From Toxorhynchites rutilus septentrionalis (lineage: Eukaryota > Arthropoda > Insecta > Diptera > Culicidae), in the NCBI RefSeq assembly GCF_029784135.1, contig NC_073744.1:102173303-102237302 (forward strand): a stretch of 64,000 bases of DNA, read 5' to 3'. The notes beneath the pieces are model-generated. The model was not told the origin of the DNA and searched no databases. It saw nothing but the letters and a program-made list of their open reading frames with translations. The first letter of the stretch is position 1. Each line of letters starts with the position of its first letter. Position numbers and translations under genes: made by a program. Below, piece by piece: positions 53,106-62,670 of this stretch.

Positions 53106-53833
53106 CGAGGGTCACTATTTATATTTCGGGAACTGGCAACACTGATGTCATGTGAGTCCATCTGACGGTTCCATCGTAAAGTTTGACATTTTTGACGATA
53201 TACGTACTCAGAACATTTTGTCATACGGACGCTATTTGTTCATTTTATATTTAGTTGAAAGTTTGGTCTCGGCAAAAAAATGGAACTGAATCGTGAACAT
53301 TTTTGTGCGATGATTTTTTACGACTTTCGACGTGGATTATCACAACAAGAGTGCGTCAATCAACTTAATTTGACTTTTGGCGATGAAGCTCCATCAAAAA
53401 CCACTGTGTATCGCTGGTATAGTGAATTCAATCGTGGTCGTAGTTCGCTGTCCGACGAGTTTCGTGAAGGTCGTCCAAAATCGACTGTACTGCCAGAAAA
53501 CATCGATGCTGTGCACGAAATGATTAAGCAAGATCGTCATGTAACCTATTGTGAGATTGAGGCATCCCTAAGCATTAGTTCCACCAGCATATATGCGATT
53601 TTACATGAACACTTAGTTGTGCGAAAATTATGTTCACGTTGGATCCCACATAATCTGACAATCGCTAAAAAAAAGGCTCGTGTCGATTGGAATAAATGCT
53701 TTGAAAATTGGTTTAAGCGCATGCAAAAGTGTATCGATCATCGTGGCGAGTACTTTGAAAAACAATAAAAATATATTCGCAGCTTAACTATTTGTTTTTG
53801 TTCCTATTCCCGAAATATAAATAGTGACCCTCG
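53106..53833 (+). mobile_element. mariner element with internal deletion
   Basis: Inverted terminal repeats of about 27 bp (CGAGGGTCACTATTTATATT onwards) occur at both ends, with TA duplicated at 53104-53105 and 53834-53835. The total is 728 bp, against about 1.3 kb for full-length mariners. It sits inside the H2A-type element. Confidence 0.95.
53280..53768 (+). pseudogene. mariner transposase, catalytic core deleted
   Basis: 162 codons from ATG 53280. The N-terminal paired helix-turn-helix DNA-binding region is complete (FYDFRRGLSQQECVNQLN, TVYRWYSEFNRG, SDEFREGRPKS, YAILHEHL, RKLCSRWIPHNLT). After about residue 135 the text jumps to the C-terminal end (CFENWFKRMQKCIDHRGEYFEKQ). The DD34D catalytic region is missing. 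The frame is open across the junction, so the product could bind ends without cutting them. Confidence 0.93.
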
Positions 53834-54328
53834 TATTTACTTTGTTTGCGGAGATACAAATCTTACAATTCATTCGTCTACGAAACCACAGTTTAAGGTA
53901 CGGTAATGTGCTGAATAGTGAAATATATGATAGTGAATGAGCTGATGACCACCTATGCATTCCCTATCACAGCCATCATTTTGATTGTACGATATGTGCA
54001 TACGCCAAAAGATGCCCGGCGTTGTACATTTAATAAGTACAAAGCCTTCAGAAAAAATCAAGAATCAACTATGAAATAGTGAGAAAAAATTGAGAAAGTT
54101 GGTAAAAAAAGCAAAAACACAACACAAAAGGTTCTTTTCAGAACCGCCAACATGTTCATAAAGAGTAAACAGTAAACTAATCCATTTTTCAGGTAGATAG
54201 GTCGGTATTCACGTAGGAGAAGGAAATAAAACAATATATTTTAAATATATATTTAGCAAAAGCTGTCCCCTTTGTATAGTCCTACGTCACTCCGGTTATG
54301 TCCCCGACATTACCCACCCGTCTTTTTT

Positions 54329-54583
54329 ATGTTTTTGAGTTTCATAGCTTTTTCGATGGGTTGATAGGATATGAATCTCTGCAGAAAATTCAAGATAACA
54401 TCATGACAAATGTCAATGAACTACATTTCCCATGTGGATCAAAAATCAAGATACTCAGAAAGCATGCTGACAAAGTACAAGTTCGACTCAATGCTAACGA
54501 AACAAACATTATTAAACTACCAGTAATCTCGAACGATGGAGATTTTTTCTTAGAAGATGACCTCAATATTTCCCCTGACATCG
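54329..54583 (+). pseudogene. pol: Pol of errantivirus D, piece 2
   Basis: Text VFEFHSFFDGLIGYESLQ to EDDLNISPDIV corresponds to the segment after the protease in A-C (for example FKFHDFFDGLIGYESL in A). It is bounded on the left by the T-run of the H2A-type element and on the right by the target duplication of a SINE (54572-54583). Confidence 0.9.
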
Positions 54584-54835
54584 TTTTTTTTTTTTGACGT
54601 AGGACTACGTCTTTCATTTCTATACCGGGGTGTAAAACCAAAGTTTCGAGAACGAAAGCGTTACGCTAGAGACCGAGATTTTGAGCGTTAATAGCTCTTA
54701 AACAACTGAACGAAATGGTATGATAAACACTTCATTTGAAAGATAAAATGTCTACGCGTCAGATACTTGTTACTTTTTCATCCAAAAACTTGTTTCAATA
54801 GTCTTAAAATTGCTTTCAAAACAGGCTATTGAAAT

Positions 54836-54870
54836 CACCAATCGGTATATAAGCGAGCGCCGCTCGTAAA
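54836..54870 (+). promoter_or_regulatory. Histone-cluster-like promoter (CCAAT and TATA)
   Basis: CACCAATCGGTATATAAGCG then AGCGCCGCTCG, the same as the minus-strand segment in copy 1 and the plus-strand segment near 62432. The transcribed stretch downstream (to about 55030) contains GGTGTCACCAAGAGCCTG and is not a histone I can name. Confidence 0.45.
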
Positions 54871-55104
54871 CCCACTCAGTTATGATTGAACAGCGATTGG
54901 AGCATGTTGTCGCTGTTGTTGTGAAGCTAATTTCGATTATCATGAGAACGCTGATGAACGGTGTCACCAAGAGCCTGTTTGTGCACCTAAGGCCAAAAGG
55001 GAATCCATCAGGAGGAGAGTGATGCCACGGTTCCGCTTGAAACATCGGAGCAGCCGCCACACACACACACACATACACGCGCGGAATTCTCGTTGCTATC
55101 ATCG

Positions 55105-55300
55105 TTGCTGAAAAATAATCTGCCAGTTCCCCTGGGAATTGAAAAATACATTCATGCGAAAGAGTTTATTTTAATGTTTTCTATCCATATAACACTGCAA
55201 CCAAATACATTTGGTTTTGTTATTTTTCAATCAATCGCAATTAACAGGTAAGCTTCTGAATATTTTTTTTCCCCATCAGTGGAAATTTTCGTATCCAATA
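55105..55300 (+). repeat. Recurrent R module (CTGCCAGTTCCC ... TATTGGATGCAT)
   Basis: About 200 bp running from CGTTGCTGAAAAATAATCTG through AGTTCCCCTGGGAATTGAAA and ATTAACAGG to GTATCCAATATTGGATGCAT. Further copies lie at 57808-58025, 58681-58885, 62740-63145 and 63450 onwards (plus), and at 21535-21750, 22400-22625 and 23975-24030 (minus). It is the most frequent building block of the H3-type elements. Confidence 0.8.
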
Positions 55301-55989
55301 TTGGATGCATAACATGAAAAACGGAAAAAAAACATCGCGAAAATCAAGTCATTTTCGAGCGATTATTTGCTTTCTACTCATATTATGCTGCGCCCAAATA
55401 CATTTCGTTTTGGATTTTTTCAATCAAGTGCGATCAACGTAAGACCACGTCTTTCGGCAATTTATTAGAGGTGCAATGAATCTTTAGGAATTCCCGCTCT
55501 ACGCGCACTGGCAAACAATGTTTACTCAACAATTTCTCAACCGAGAAATGGGTGTTGTGAGAAAGGATTAGCAAACGCGAAAACGACAAACGGGAGAAAG
55601 ATACGTTTGGAGGTTGAAGGAAATTGGCAAAAAACTTCTTCATTCTATCATTCAAACAATGTGATTCATACCACATCGTTTTGCCAGAAAGAGATTATTA
55701 ATGTTCAAAGCAGGAATCGAGTCCTCCGAGGAAATTACCCAGCGCAAATTAGAGTCGACTATCGATTGCGGCATTCGTACACAAATAATTTTATAATGCA
55801 GTTTCACCAAAGTGATTTCTTCGGATATATTCACTACATCATGTCATGTATTTCATATTCTTCATTAAGAAATCCATATCCATGGCACCTATCGGTAACG
55901 AATTATTATCGAAACCACGATTTTCGCTAAATGCCTCTTTCAGTTCGGCCTGTAAAAAACTTTTCTGTACTCTAATCCATCAAATTTGG

Positions 55990-56395
55990 AGCCCTGAAAA
56001 GGGCTGTTGATTATATGCTAAGCTAATATAGCACGCTCTCCTCGGATACGATGGGCCAGCTGGATGTCCTTGGGCATGATGTGACGCGTTTTGCATGGAT
56101 AGCACACAAATCTTCGAATAAGCCTCCTGCAGCGTCATAGCCGCGGAACTTTGGAAGCGCAAGTCGGTTTTGAAGTCCTGAGCAATTCCACGATCCAAAT
56201 GCTGCAAAGGTAGCTGCGGATCAGCAATTCGGTCGACTTCTGATAGCGATGAATTTCACGCAAAGTTCCCGGTCGATAGCGATGTGGCTTCTCCACCTAT
56301 CCTGCTACTGGTGCGCTTATCCGAGCTGACTTCGTGTGCCTTACCACCGAATGACTAACGAGCTGTCTGCGAAAGACTAACGAGCTCGAGTCCTC
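55990..56395 (-). pseudogene. Histone H3 pseudogene (inverted copy in H3-type copy 2)
   Basis: Minus-strand H3 text from GGKAPRK-like sequence near 56350 through [22 protein letters not shown] and the C-terminus. It has the same LQEA deletion as the other copies, extended by a few more bases (CACACAAATCTTCG), and the same CACATCATGCCC frameshift. The stem-loop at 55990-56005 (AGCCCTGAAAAGGGCT) is a perfect palindrome. Its promoter side faces that of 56600. Confidence 0.88.
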
Positions 56396-56600
56396 ATGGT
56401 GCGAGAGTAGAGTAATAAATGAACGAAAACAAAGGAAGCGTCATTGTATAAACCATAAAAGTATAGAATCTAAATCCCACCCTTATTATATTCGTGAGTA
56501 TACAGTAAGCTTATATAATAAAGAGGGTGGGGTTTACATTCGATTCTTTTATGTTTTATAAAATGACACTTCCCTTGCTTTCGTTCATTTCTTACTCTAC
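56396..56600. promoter_or_regulatory. Inverted duplicated H3 promoters, head to head
   Basis: The left arm (CGAGAGTAGAGTAATAAATG to TAAATCCCACCC, about 56400-56495) is mirrored by the right arm (GGGTGGGGTTTACATTCG to TTACTCTACTCTCGC, about 56525-56610). Each arm carries the TATAAA-type box found upstream of the other H3 copies. The centre is CTTATATAATAAAGAGG. It looks like a foldback made by inverted duplication of the promoter rather than a native divergent promoter. Confidence 0.65.
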
Positions 56601-56813
56601 TCTCGCACCGTGAGGACTCGTTTCATCGGGACTAAGCAGATAGCTCGTTAGCCCTTCGGTGGTAAGGCACCACGAAAGCATACCAATTTGTGTGCTATCC
56701 ATGCAAAACGCGTCACATCATGCCCAAGGACATCCAGCTGGCCCATCGTATCCGAGGAGAGCGTGCTATATTAGCTTAGCATATAATCAACAGCCCTTTT
56801 CAGGGCTCCAAAT
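56600..56813 (+). pseudogene. Histone H3 pseudogene with large internal deletion
   Basis: N-terminal text TKQIAR, stop, PFGGKAPRK (about 56620-56680) jumps directly to [11 protein letters not shown] (56680-56720). It then has the shared frameshift and [14 protein letters not shown], with intact stem-loop AGCCCTTTTCAGGGCT at 56792-56807. About 80 codons of the H3 core are missing. Confidence 0.88.
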
Positions 56814-57229
56814 TTAATGGATTAGAGTTCAGAAAAGTTTTTTACAGGCCGAACTGAAAGGAGCATTTAGCAAAAATCGTGGTGTCGATGATAATTCGAT
56901 ACCGATAGATGCCATGGATATGGATTGCATAATGAAGAATATGAAATACAAGAATACAAAAACATGTAGTGAATATATCCCCATATCGAAGAAATCACTT
57001 TGATGAAACTGTTTACCGTTTGTCGTTTTTAAGTGTTGGGAAAGGGCATTATTTTTGCTGAGTAAATTCCAAGAAAAAATCCATTCCTTATTTAAGCGTT
57101 ATTCATTCTGCTTCGGATCAACGGAACAGTGATAATCATTTCATACAAAAGATAAAATGTCCAAGAGTTATATGATTGCTATTTATTGAGTCGGAAAATT
57201 GTTTCAATAGCTTAATGATAGCTTCGAAA

Positions 57230-57710
57230 ACAGGTTATAAAATGACGCTTCCTTTGCTTTCGTTCATTTCTTACTCTACTCTCGCACCGTGACGACTCGT
57301 TTGTTTGGGACCAAGCAGATAGCAGGTTAGTCTTTCAGTGGTAAGGCACACGAAAGAAGCTCGAATAAGCGCACCAGCCGCAGGATAGGTGAAGAAGCCA
57401 CATCGCTATCGACCGGGAACTTTGCGTGAAATTTATCGCTATCGGAAGTCGACCGAATTGCTGATCCGCAAGCTACCTTTGCAGCTTTTGGATCGTGGAA
57501 TTGCTCAGGAACTCAAAACCGACTTGCGCTTCCGAAGTTCCGCGGTTATGATGCTGCAGGAGGCTTATTCGAAGATACAAATTTGTGTGGTATCCACGTA
57601 AAACGCGTCACATCATGCCCAAGGACATTGAGCTGGCCCGTCGAATCCAAGGAGAGGGTGCTATATTAGCTTAGCATATAATCAACGGCCCTTTTCAGGG
57701 CTCCAAATTT
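57230..57710 (+). pseudogene. Histone H3 pseudogene with promoter and stem-loop
   Basis: The promoter TATAAAATGACGCTTCC starts near 57237. TKQIAG is at about 57313, KSAPAAG near 57367, [21 protein letters not shown] near 57388, and [17 protein letters not shown] near 57517; the C-terminus is in another frame. It has the same LQEA deletion and CACATCATGCCC slip as the copy at 22727. The stem-loop GGCCCTTTTCAGGGCT lies at 57687-57702. It is the counterpart of 22727-23240 in copy 1, close to identical. Confidence 0.9.
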
Positions 57711-58242
57711 GATGGATTAGAGTTCAGAAAAGTTTTTTGCAGGCCAAACTGAAACGAGAATTTTCGTTTGGATGCCATACAGCATCGAGAAAATTCCGGA
57801 AAGATCTAATCGTTGCTGAAAAATAATCTGCCAGTTCCCTGGGAATTGAAGAATACATCCATGCGAAAGAGTTTATTTTAATGTTTTCTAATTATATGGC
57901 GAACACAGCGACCAAATACATTTGATTTCGTAATTTTTCAATCAAGTGTAATTAGCTGGAAAGCTTCTGAAGATTATTCTTTCCCATCAGTAGGATATTT
58001 TCGTATCCAATAATGGATGCATAACATGAAAAACGGAAAATGTTTCGTATCGCCAAAATTATATAATTTTCAATCGATTGCTCTATTGCTCAGTCGCCGA
58101 AATTTTCATACTCAGAGAGTTCATTCTCCTCTAGTTTGCCTTCCAAATTGCCATCGTAAACCACACCTTCTCTCGATTCAATCACGCACGAAAAGCATAC
58201 TGAAATGATATTCTGGTGGTGAAACCCATTCATTTTTCGTGA

Positions 58243-58394
58243 GGCGTCGTGCACAAATCACGTAACGCGATAAGGGGGGAGGGGTTAGATGTTGCGTTAC
58301 TTTCTGTTTATTAGAGATAGGAAATTGCGTTACGAAAGGGGGGGGGGAGGTTCAAAATCCGGATTTTTGCGTTACGTAATTTGTGCACGACGCC
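58243..58394. mobile_element. 152-bp MITE nested in H3-type copy 2
   Basis: The same MITE as at 22041, at the same internal site. Target duplication TGA lies at 58240-58242 and 58395-58397. Ends are GGCGTCGTGCACAAAT and its mirror. Confidence 0.93.
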
Positions 58395-59201
58395 TGAGGA
58401 CATCGACAAGACAACATCGTTACTGAACGAGCTGAACGGCGAGGGATCGAGGTATTCATTACCTGGCTTGACCTGACCTGAAATGCAATCAGTTTGTTTT
58501 AACTGTGAGGGAGCGCAGAAAAGCCGATCGATCAGAAGGAGAAGAGAAGGTGACCAAGAGAGTATCAGCATCGAAATACGGTTCCTCGGGAAGACATAGA
58601 AGCAGCCGCCACACACACACATACACGCGCGCAACTCTTTTCGTTTGCTGGTTATCGAGAGGAAACCTGGAAAGAAATGATCGTTGCTGAAAAATAATCT
58701 GCCAGTTCCCCTTGGAATTGAAAATTACATTCAAGCGAGTTTATATCAATGTTTTCTATCCATATAATACTGCGACCACATACATTTGGTTTTGTGATTT
58801 GTCAATCAAGTGCAGTTAACAGGAAAGCTTCTGAAGATTATTCTTCAGAACAAGGTTTTTTGTATCCAATATTGGATGCATAAAACCTTGAGTCTTCAAA
58901 GTAACACTCTCGTTTTTGAAGTCACCCAAATATTTATTTATTCATTCATTCAGGATGGATTTAGATTCAACTTCAAACAAATGATCTCTAAATCAACGAT
59001 AGTCCTACGTCACCCTTGCGGTTATACCATAGATATAACCCACTTCCTGTTTTTTTTTCTCTATTATAGTGACTTTCAACACATTTCGGCTGGTTCGTCA
59101 CTTTTACTTCCATTTTTGGAAGAATGTCGGGAGTGAGAATCGAACTCGTGATCTCTGCGTGAGAGGTATGGATGTTACAACTACGCCAGATCCCCTCCAC
59201 A

Positions 59202-60895
59202 CCCCTGACATCGTCATTCACTCAGGTCTTTATCATGCAGATAAAAATAAAGCATTTCTCTTAGTGACAAATCGCTCAGCAGCATTTGCAGAAATTAGCG
59301 TTTCCAATCCTATTGATGTTGAAATAAATAATTTTGAAAACATTCCATTTGTTCGAAAAACAGGCCAACCAAAAAAAATGAACTTGCTAAATGAACTTCG
59401 TATTGACCATTTGAATGCAGAGGAAAAATCCAAACTTTTGCACGTGATCTCGAAGTACCAAGATGTATTTTATAAGGAAGGCACTGATCTTTCATTCACA
59501 AATGCAATTAAACATAAGATTGTGACTAAAGATGAAATACCTGTTCATGCTAAAAACTACAGGTATCCTCATTGCCACAAGCAAGAGGTTCAGGAACAAA
59601 TCACTAAAATGCTTTCACAAGGAATCATACAACCAAGCACATCCCCTTGGTGTTCGCCAATATGGATTGTGCCCAAAAAGTCAGATTCCTCAGGCATAAA
59701 GAAATGGCGACTTGTTGTTGATTACCGTAAAGTAAATGAAAAAACGGTAGATGACAAGTACCCATTGCCTAATATTACTGAAATTCTAGACAAATTGGGA
59801 AAATGTCAATACTTCACGACATTAGATTTAACCTCTGGGTTTCATCAAATAGAGATTGACCCACAGGATGTGCCCAAAACAGCTTTTTCAGTAGAGCACG
59901 GACTCTACGAGTATCTTCGAATGCCATTCGGGCTTAAAAACGCCCCAGCTACGTTTCAAAGAGTCATGGACCACGTGCTGAGGGATTTCATTGGAAAGTG
60001 TTGTCTTGTATATATGGACGACATAATTCTATTTTCAACATCACTCCAGGAACATTTGGAAAACCTCAAGAAAATTCTTGAAGCATTGCGAAAGGTCAAT
60101 TTAAAAATTCAGTTGTCCAAAAGTGAATTTCTAAAGAAAGAAGTTTCATTTTTGGGTCACATAGTAACAGATGAAGGTATCAAACCAAACCCTGACAAAA
60201 TAGAAGCCATAAAAAACTGGCCCGTTCCAAGAAATCAAAAAGAGCTAAAAGGATTTTTGGGCATTTTGGGATACTATAGAAAATTCGTTCGCGATTTTTC
60301 CAAGATTACTAAGCCTTTAACTTCACAATTGCGTAAAGGAGAAAAAATTGAACATACCCCATTGTTTTTGAAAACTTTTGAGTTTTGTAAATCATTGCTT
60401 ACGCACAGCGATGTTTTGCAATATCCGAACTTCGATAAACCGTTTGTTTTAACCACTGATGCCAGCGACTTTGCTTTTGGCGCCGTGCTATCGCAAGGCC
60501 CAATTGGTAGTGACAGACCAATTGCATATGCATCCCGCACGTTGAAAAAGTCCGAAGAGAACTTTTCGGCAATCGAAAAGGAGCTCTTGGCAATTGTGTG
60601 GGCCTGTCAGTATTTTCGGCCGTATCTGTTTGGGAGAAAATTTACTCTCTACACAGATCATCAGCCATTGACATATGCCATGAATTTGAAGACCCCCAAC
60701 TCTAAATTAGTACGTTGGAGATTGCAACTCTCGGAGTTTGATTTTGAGATAAGACATAGGCCAGGAAAGCAAAATGTCATGGCAGATGCTTTGTCCCGAA
60801 TCGTACCTGAGATGGATGAATTGAATATAAACGACACCTCTTCCGACAATGCAACAGTACACAGCGATTACTCTTCGAATCGGAGAAGATTCTGA
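59202..60895 (+). pseudogene. pol: Pol of errantivirus D, piece 3: RT and RNase H
   Basis: It resumes at VIHSGLYHADKN (about 59214). RT has WRLVVDYRKVN, SGFHQIEI, RMPFGLKNAPATFQR and YMDD near 60015. RNase H has TTDASDFAFGAVL, ENFSAIEKELLAI and YTDHQPLTYAM. All catalytic motifs look intact. The frame ends at TGA 60893-60895 in the linker to integrase, where about 20 residues present in A-C are missing and the frame changes. Confidence 0.9.
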
Positions 60896-62096
60896 GACAT
60901 ACGAAGAAGTTTTTCCGAATGTCCATAGAAGGACCGTAACGAAAGTAATTTTTGGAGTCCCCGCAATTTTAAGAATTTTCAAGGAATGTATGGATCCACG
61001 AAAGACGAATTGTATTCACTGTCCTGAAAGATTAATCGGCATAATTCAAACTGTCTATAAGAACTATTTCAGCAGGTGCAAAACATTTAAGGTAAAAATT
61101 TCGCAAAAATTATTACACGACGTTCAAGATGAAGCCGAACAAGACCAAATTATTGAAGATACCCATGAGACTTCTCATCGAGGTATAAAGGAAAATCACA
61201 GCGAAATTATTAAGCACCATTATTTTCCAAAAATGAAGGCGAAAATCCGAAAATTCATCATTCTATGCAGTATTTGCAATAGAATGAAATATGAACGGAA
61301 ACCATACAAAGTGAAATTGGGTGAAACACCAATTCCCAAGCAACCCGTCGACATTGTTCATGTCGACATTTTCATTTCGCAACCGAATTTATTTTTGAGT
61401 CTGGTAGATAAACTATCAAGATTCGGGTTTCTAATTCCAATAAAATCCAGGACAACGATGGACATTAGGAAAGCCATCGTAATATTCATTTCACAGTATG
61501 GGTCGCCGAAAATTATCGTTTCGGACAATGAACCAGCCCTGAAATCAATTGAAATCAGAAATATGCTGGATAAATTAGGTTTTCAACAATATTTCACTCC
61601 AACAGATCGCAGTGAAGTAAATGGAATCGTTGAAAGCTTCCATTCGACTTTAAGCGAAATTTGTAGGTGCAACAAACACAAGTACGAAAACGTTTCTAGT
61701 AAAGAAATGTTTTTAATACCATGTAGTCTATATAACAATACCATCCATAGCTCCACTGAATTGAAACCAAGAGAAGTGTTTTATGGAATAAGAGAGGGTG
61801 AAGAAAGGCCCCTTGACCGTGGCAGACTTCTAGAATATCGCGACAAATTCTATGAGGAAACAGCAAAACAAATTACGAAAACACAGACGACGCAACACAA
61901 ACAGCATAATGCCTCCAGAGAAGATCCCCCACCATTAGGAATTGATCAGGTAGTCTATACCAGACGACAAGGCATTAAAGCTAAAACCAAGAATTGGTTC
62001 GAAGCTGCTCTTGTAACGGAAGACAAGAACCAAACCTACATAGACGAAAATAACAGAAAATTACACAAAGCAAAAATGCGAAGAGTAAGAGAATAG
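60849..62096 (+). pseudogene. pol: Pol of errantivirus D, piece 4: integrase
   Basis: Integrase text readable from about 60880 (RIGEDSETYEEVF). The HHCC region is HETSHRG with CSICNRMK; catalytic positions are in HVDIFI, SDNEPAL and NGIVESFH. The Arg usual after the catalytic Glu is Ser here. The tail is basic, ending MRRVRE. Open to 62096. It is part of the same original pol as pieces 1-3. Confidence 0.9.
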
Positions 62097-62185
62097 CGAG
62101 AGTAACCTTTTCTCATTCAAAAAAAAAACTATCATAAAAACAATTATAATATCAAACTTACTTCCTCGAACAACATTCATTTTTT
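62097..62185 (+). other. Remnant of errantivirus D after pol
   Basis: About 85 bp of AT-rich sequence, ending in a T-run (62180-62185) where the next histone-carrying repeat begins. No env acceptor or start is visible. Confidence 0.6.
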
Positions 62186-62670
62186 GACGTAGGACTACGG
62201 CTTTCATTTCTATACCGGGGTGTAAAATCAAAGTTTCGAAAACGAAAGCGTTACGCCGGAGACCGAGATTTTGAGCGTTAATAGCTCCTAAACAACTGAA
62301 CGAAATTGTATGATAAACACTTCATTCGAAGGATAAAATGTCTACGCGTTATATACTTGTTACTTTTTGATCCAAAAACTTGTTTCAATAGTCTTAAAAT
62401 TGCTTTCATAACAGGCTATTGAAATCACCAATCGGTATATAAGCGAGCGGCGCTCGGAAATCCACTCAGTTCTAATTGAACAGCGATTGGAGCATGTTGT
62501 CGCTGTTGCGGTGAAGCTCTTTATTTATCATGAAAGCGCGGATGAACGGTGTCACCAAGAGCCTGTTTGTGCACCCTAGGCCAGAAGGGAATCTATCAGG
62601 AGGAGAGTGATGCCACAAACGGTTCCCTGGGAAGACATCGCTACACACACATACACGCGCGGCTATTAAC

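Larger units (their letters stand above)
50603..54322 (+). mobile_element. Histone-carrying repeat, H2A-type (3.7 kb), in pol of errantivirus D
   Basis: It starts GACGTAGGACTACGTC (50603-50618) right after a T-run (50599-50602). It ends with the inverted motif TAGTCCTACGTCA (54277-54289), a hairpin with 9-bp arms GGTTATGTC/GACATTACC (54294-54314, one mismatch), then CACCCGTC and T6 (54323-54328). Inside are a CCAAT-containing promoter segment, two H2A-derived pseudogenes with histone-type stem-loops, and a deleted mariner. Errantivirus pol text flanks both sides, so it is an insertion. The ends match the H3-type copies, so it belongs to the same superfamily with different cargo. Confidence 0.82.
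54596..59049 (+). mobile_element. Histone-carrying repeat, H3-type copy 2 (4.5 kb)
   Basis: It starts GACGTAGGACTACGTC (54596-54611) after T12. It ends with TAGTCCTACGTCA (59000-59012), a 7-bp-arm hairpin GGTTATA/TATAACC (59020-59040), CACTTCCTG and T9. It has the same plan as 21384-24464 in reverse: promoter-like segment, R module, H3 pseudogenes with spacer, R module, MITE, shared module, R module, end. It has an extra H3 pseudogene facing the other way (55990-56395) and a degenerate inner terminus (ACGTAAGACCACGTCT, 55439-55454), which suggest nesting or internal rearrangement. No transposase is present. Confidence 0.82.
54584..59201 (-). mobile_element. tRNA-derived SINE split by the H3-type element
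   Basis: CCCCTGACATCG is duplicated at 54572-54583 and 59202-59213. On the minus strand the SINE begins right after the right-hand copy, with box A (TGGCGTAGTTGTAAC, complement near 59176-59190) and box B (GAGTTCGATTCTC, complement near 59135-59147). Its body continues to 59059, and its poly(A) tail is seen as T-runs at 59050-59058 and 54584-54595. The H3-type element (54596-59049) sits inside that tail. This SINE differs from the one at 4107. Confidence 0.82.
47835..62179 (+). mobile_element. Errantivirus D, interrupted by two histone-carrying repeats
   Basis: It has a 5' LTR, tRNA-Ser primer site, leader, intact gag and a pol in three pieces. Pol breaks at 50602 and resumes at about 54329, breaks again at 54583 and resumes at about 59214, then runs to the pol stop at 62096. 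A further histone-carrying repeat starts at 62186; env and the 3' LTR would lie beyond the right edge. Pol is closer to A than to B and C (for example the shared YEYxRMPFGLKN and VMDHVLR text). Confidence 0.9.

Noticed and set aside
55607..55930. A 107-codon frame within H3-type copy 2
   Set aside because: It covers non-coding spacer that is also present, without an open frame, in copy 1.
54596..59049. A remnant of the native histone cluster that was invaded by transposons
   Set aside because: Errantivirus pol and a SINE tail flank it exactly, and the same ends recur at four other places, so the histone pieces moved with the element.
54572..59213. CCCCTGACATCG as target duplication of the H3-type element
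   Set aside because: The right-hand copy abuts a tRNA-like SINE head and the left-hand copy abuts its poly(T); the duplication belongs to the SINE, and the H3 element lies inside the SINE tail.
60849..60880. ATG 60849 as an independent integrase start
   Set aside because: The first codons overlap the RNase H linker in another frame; the integrase is part of pol and the break is a deletion with frame change.
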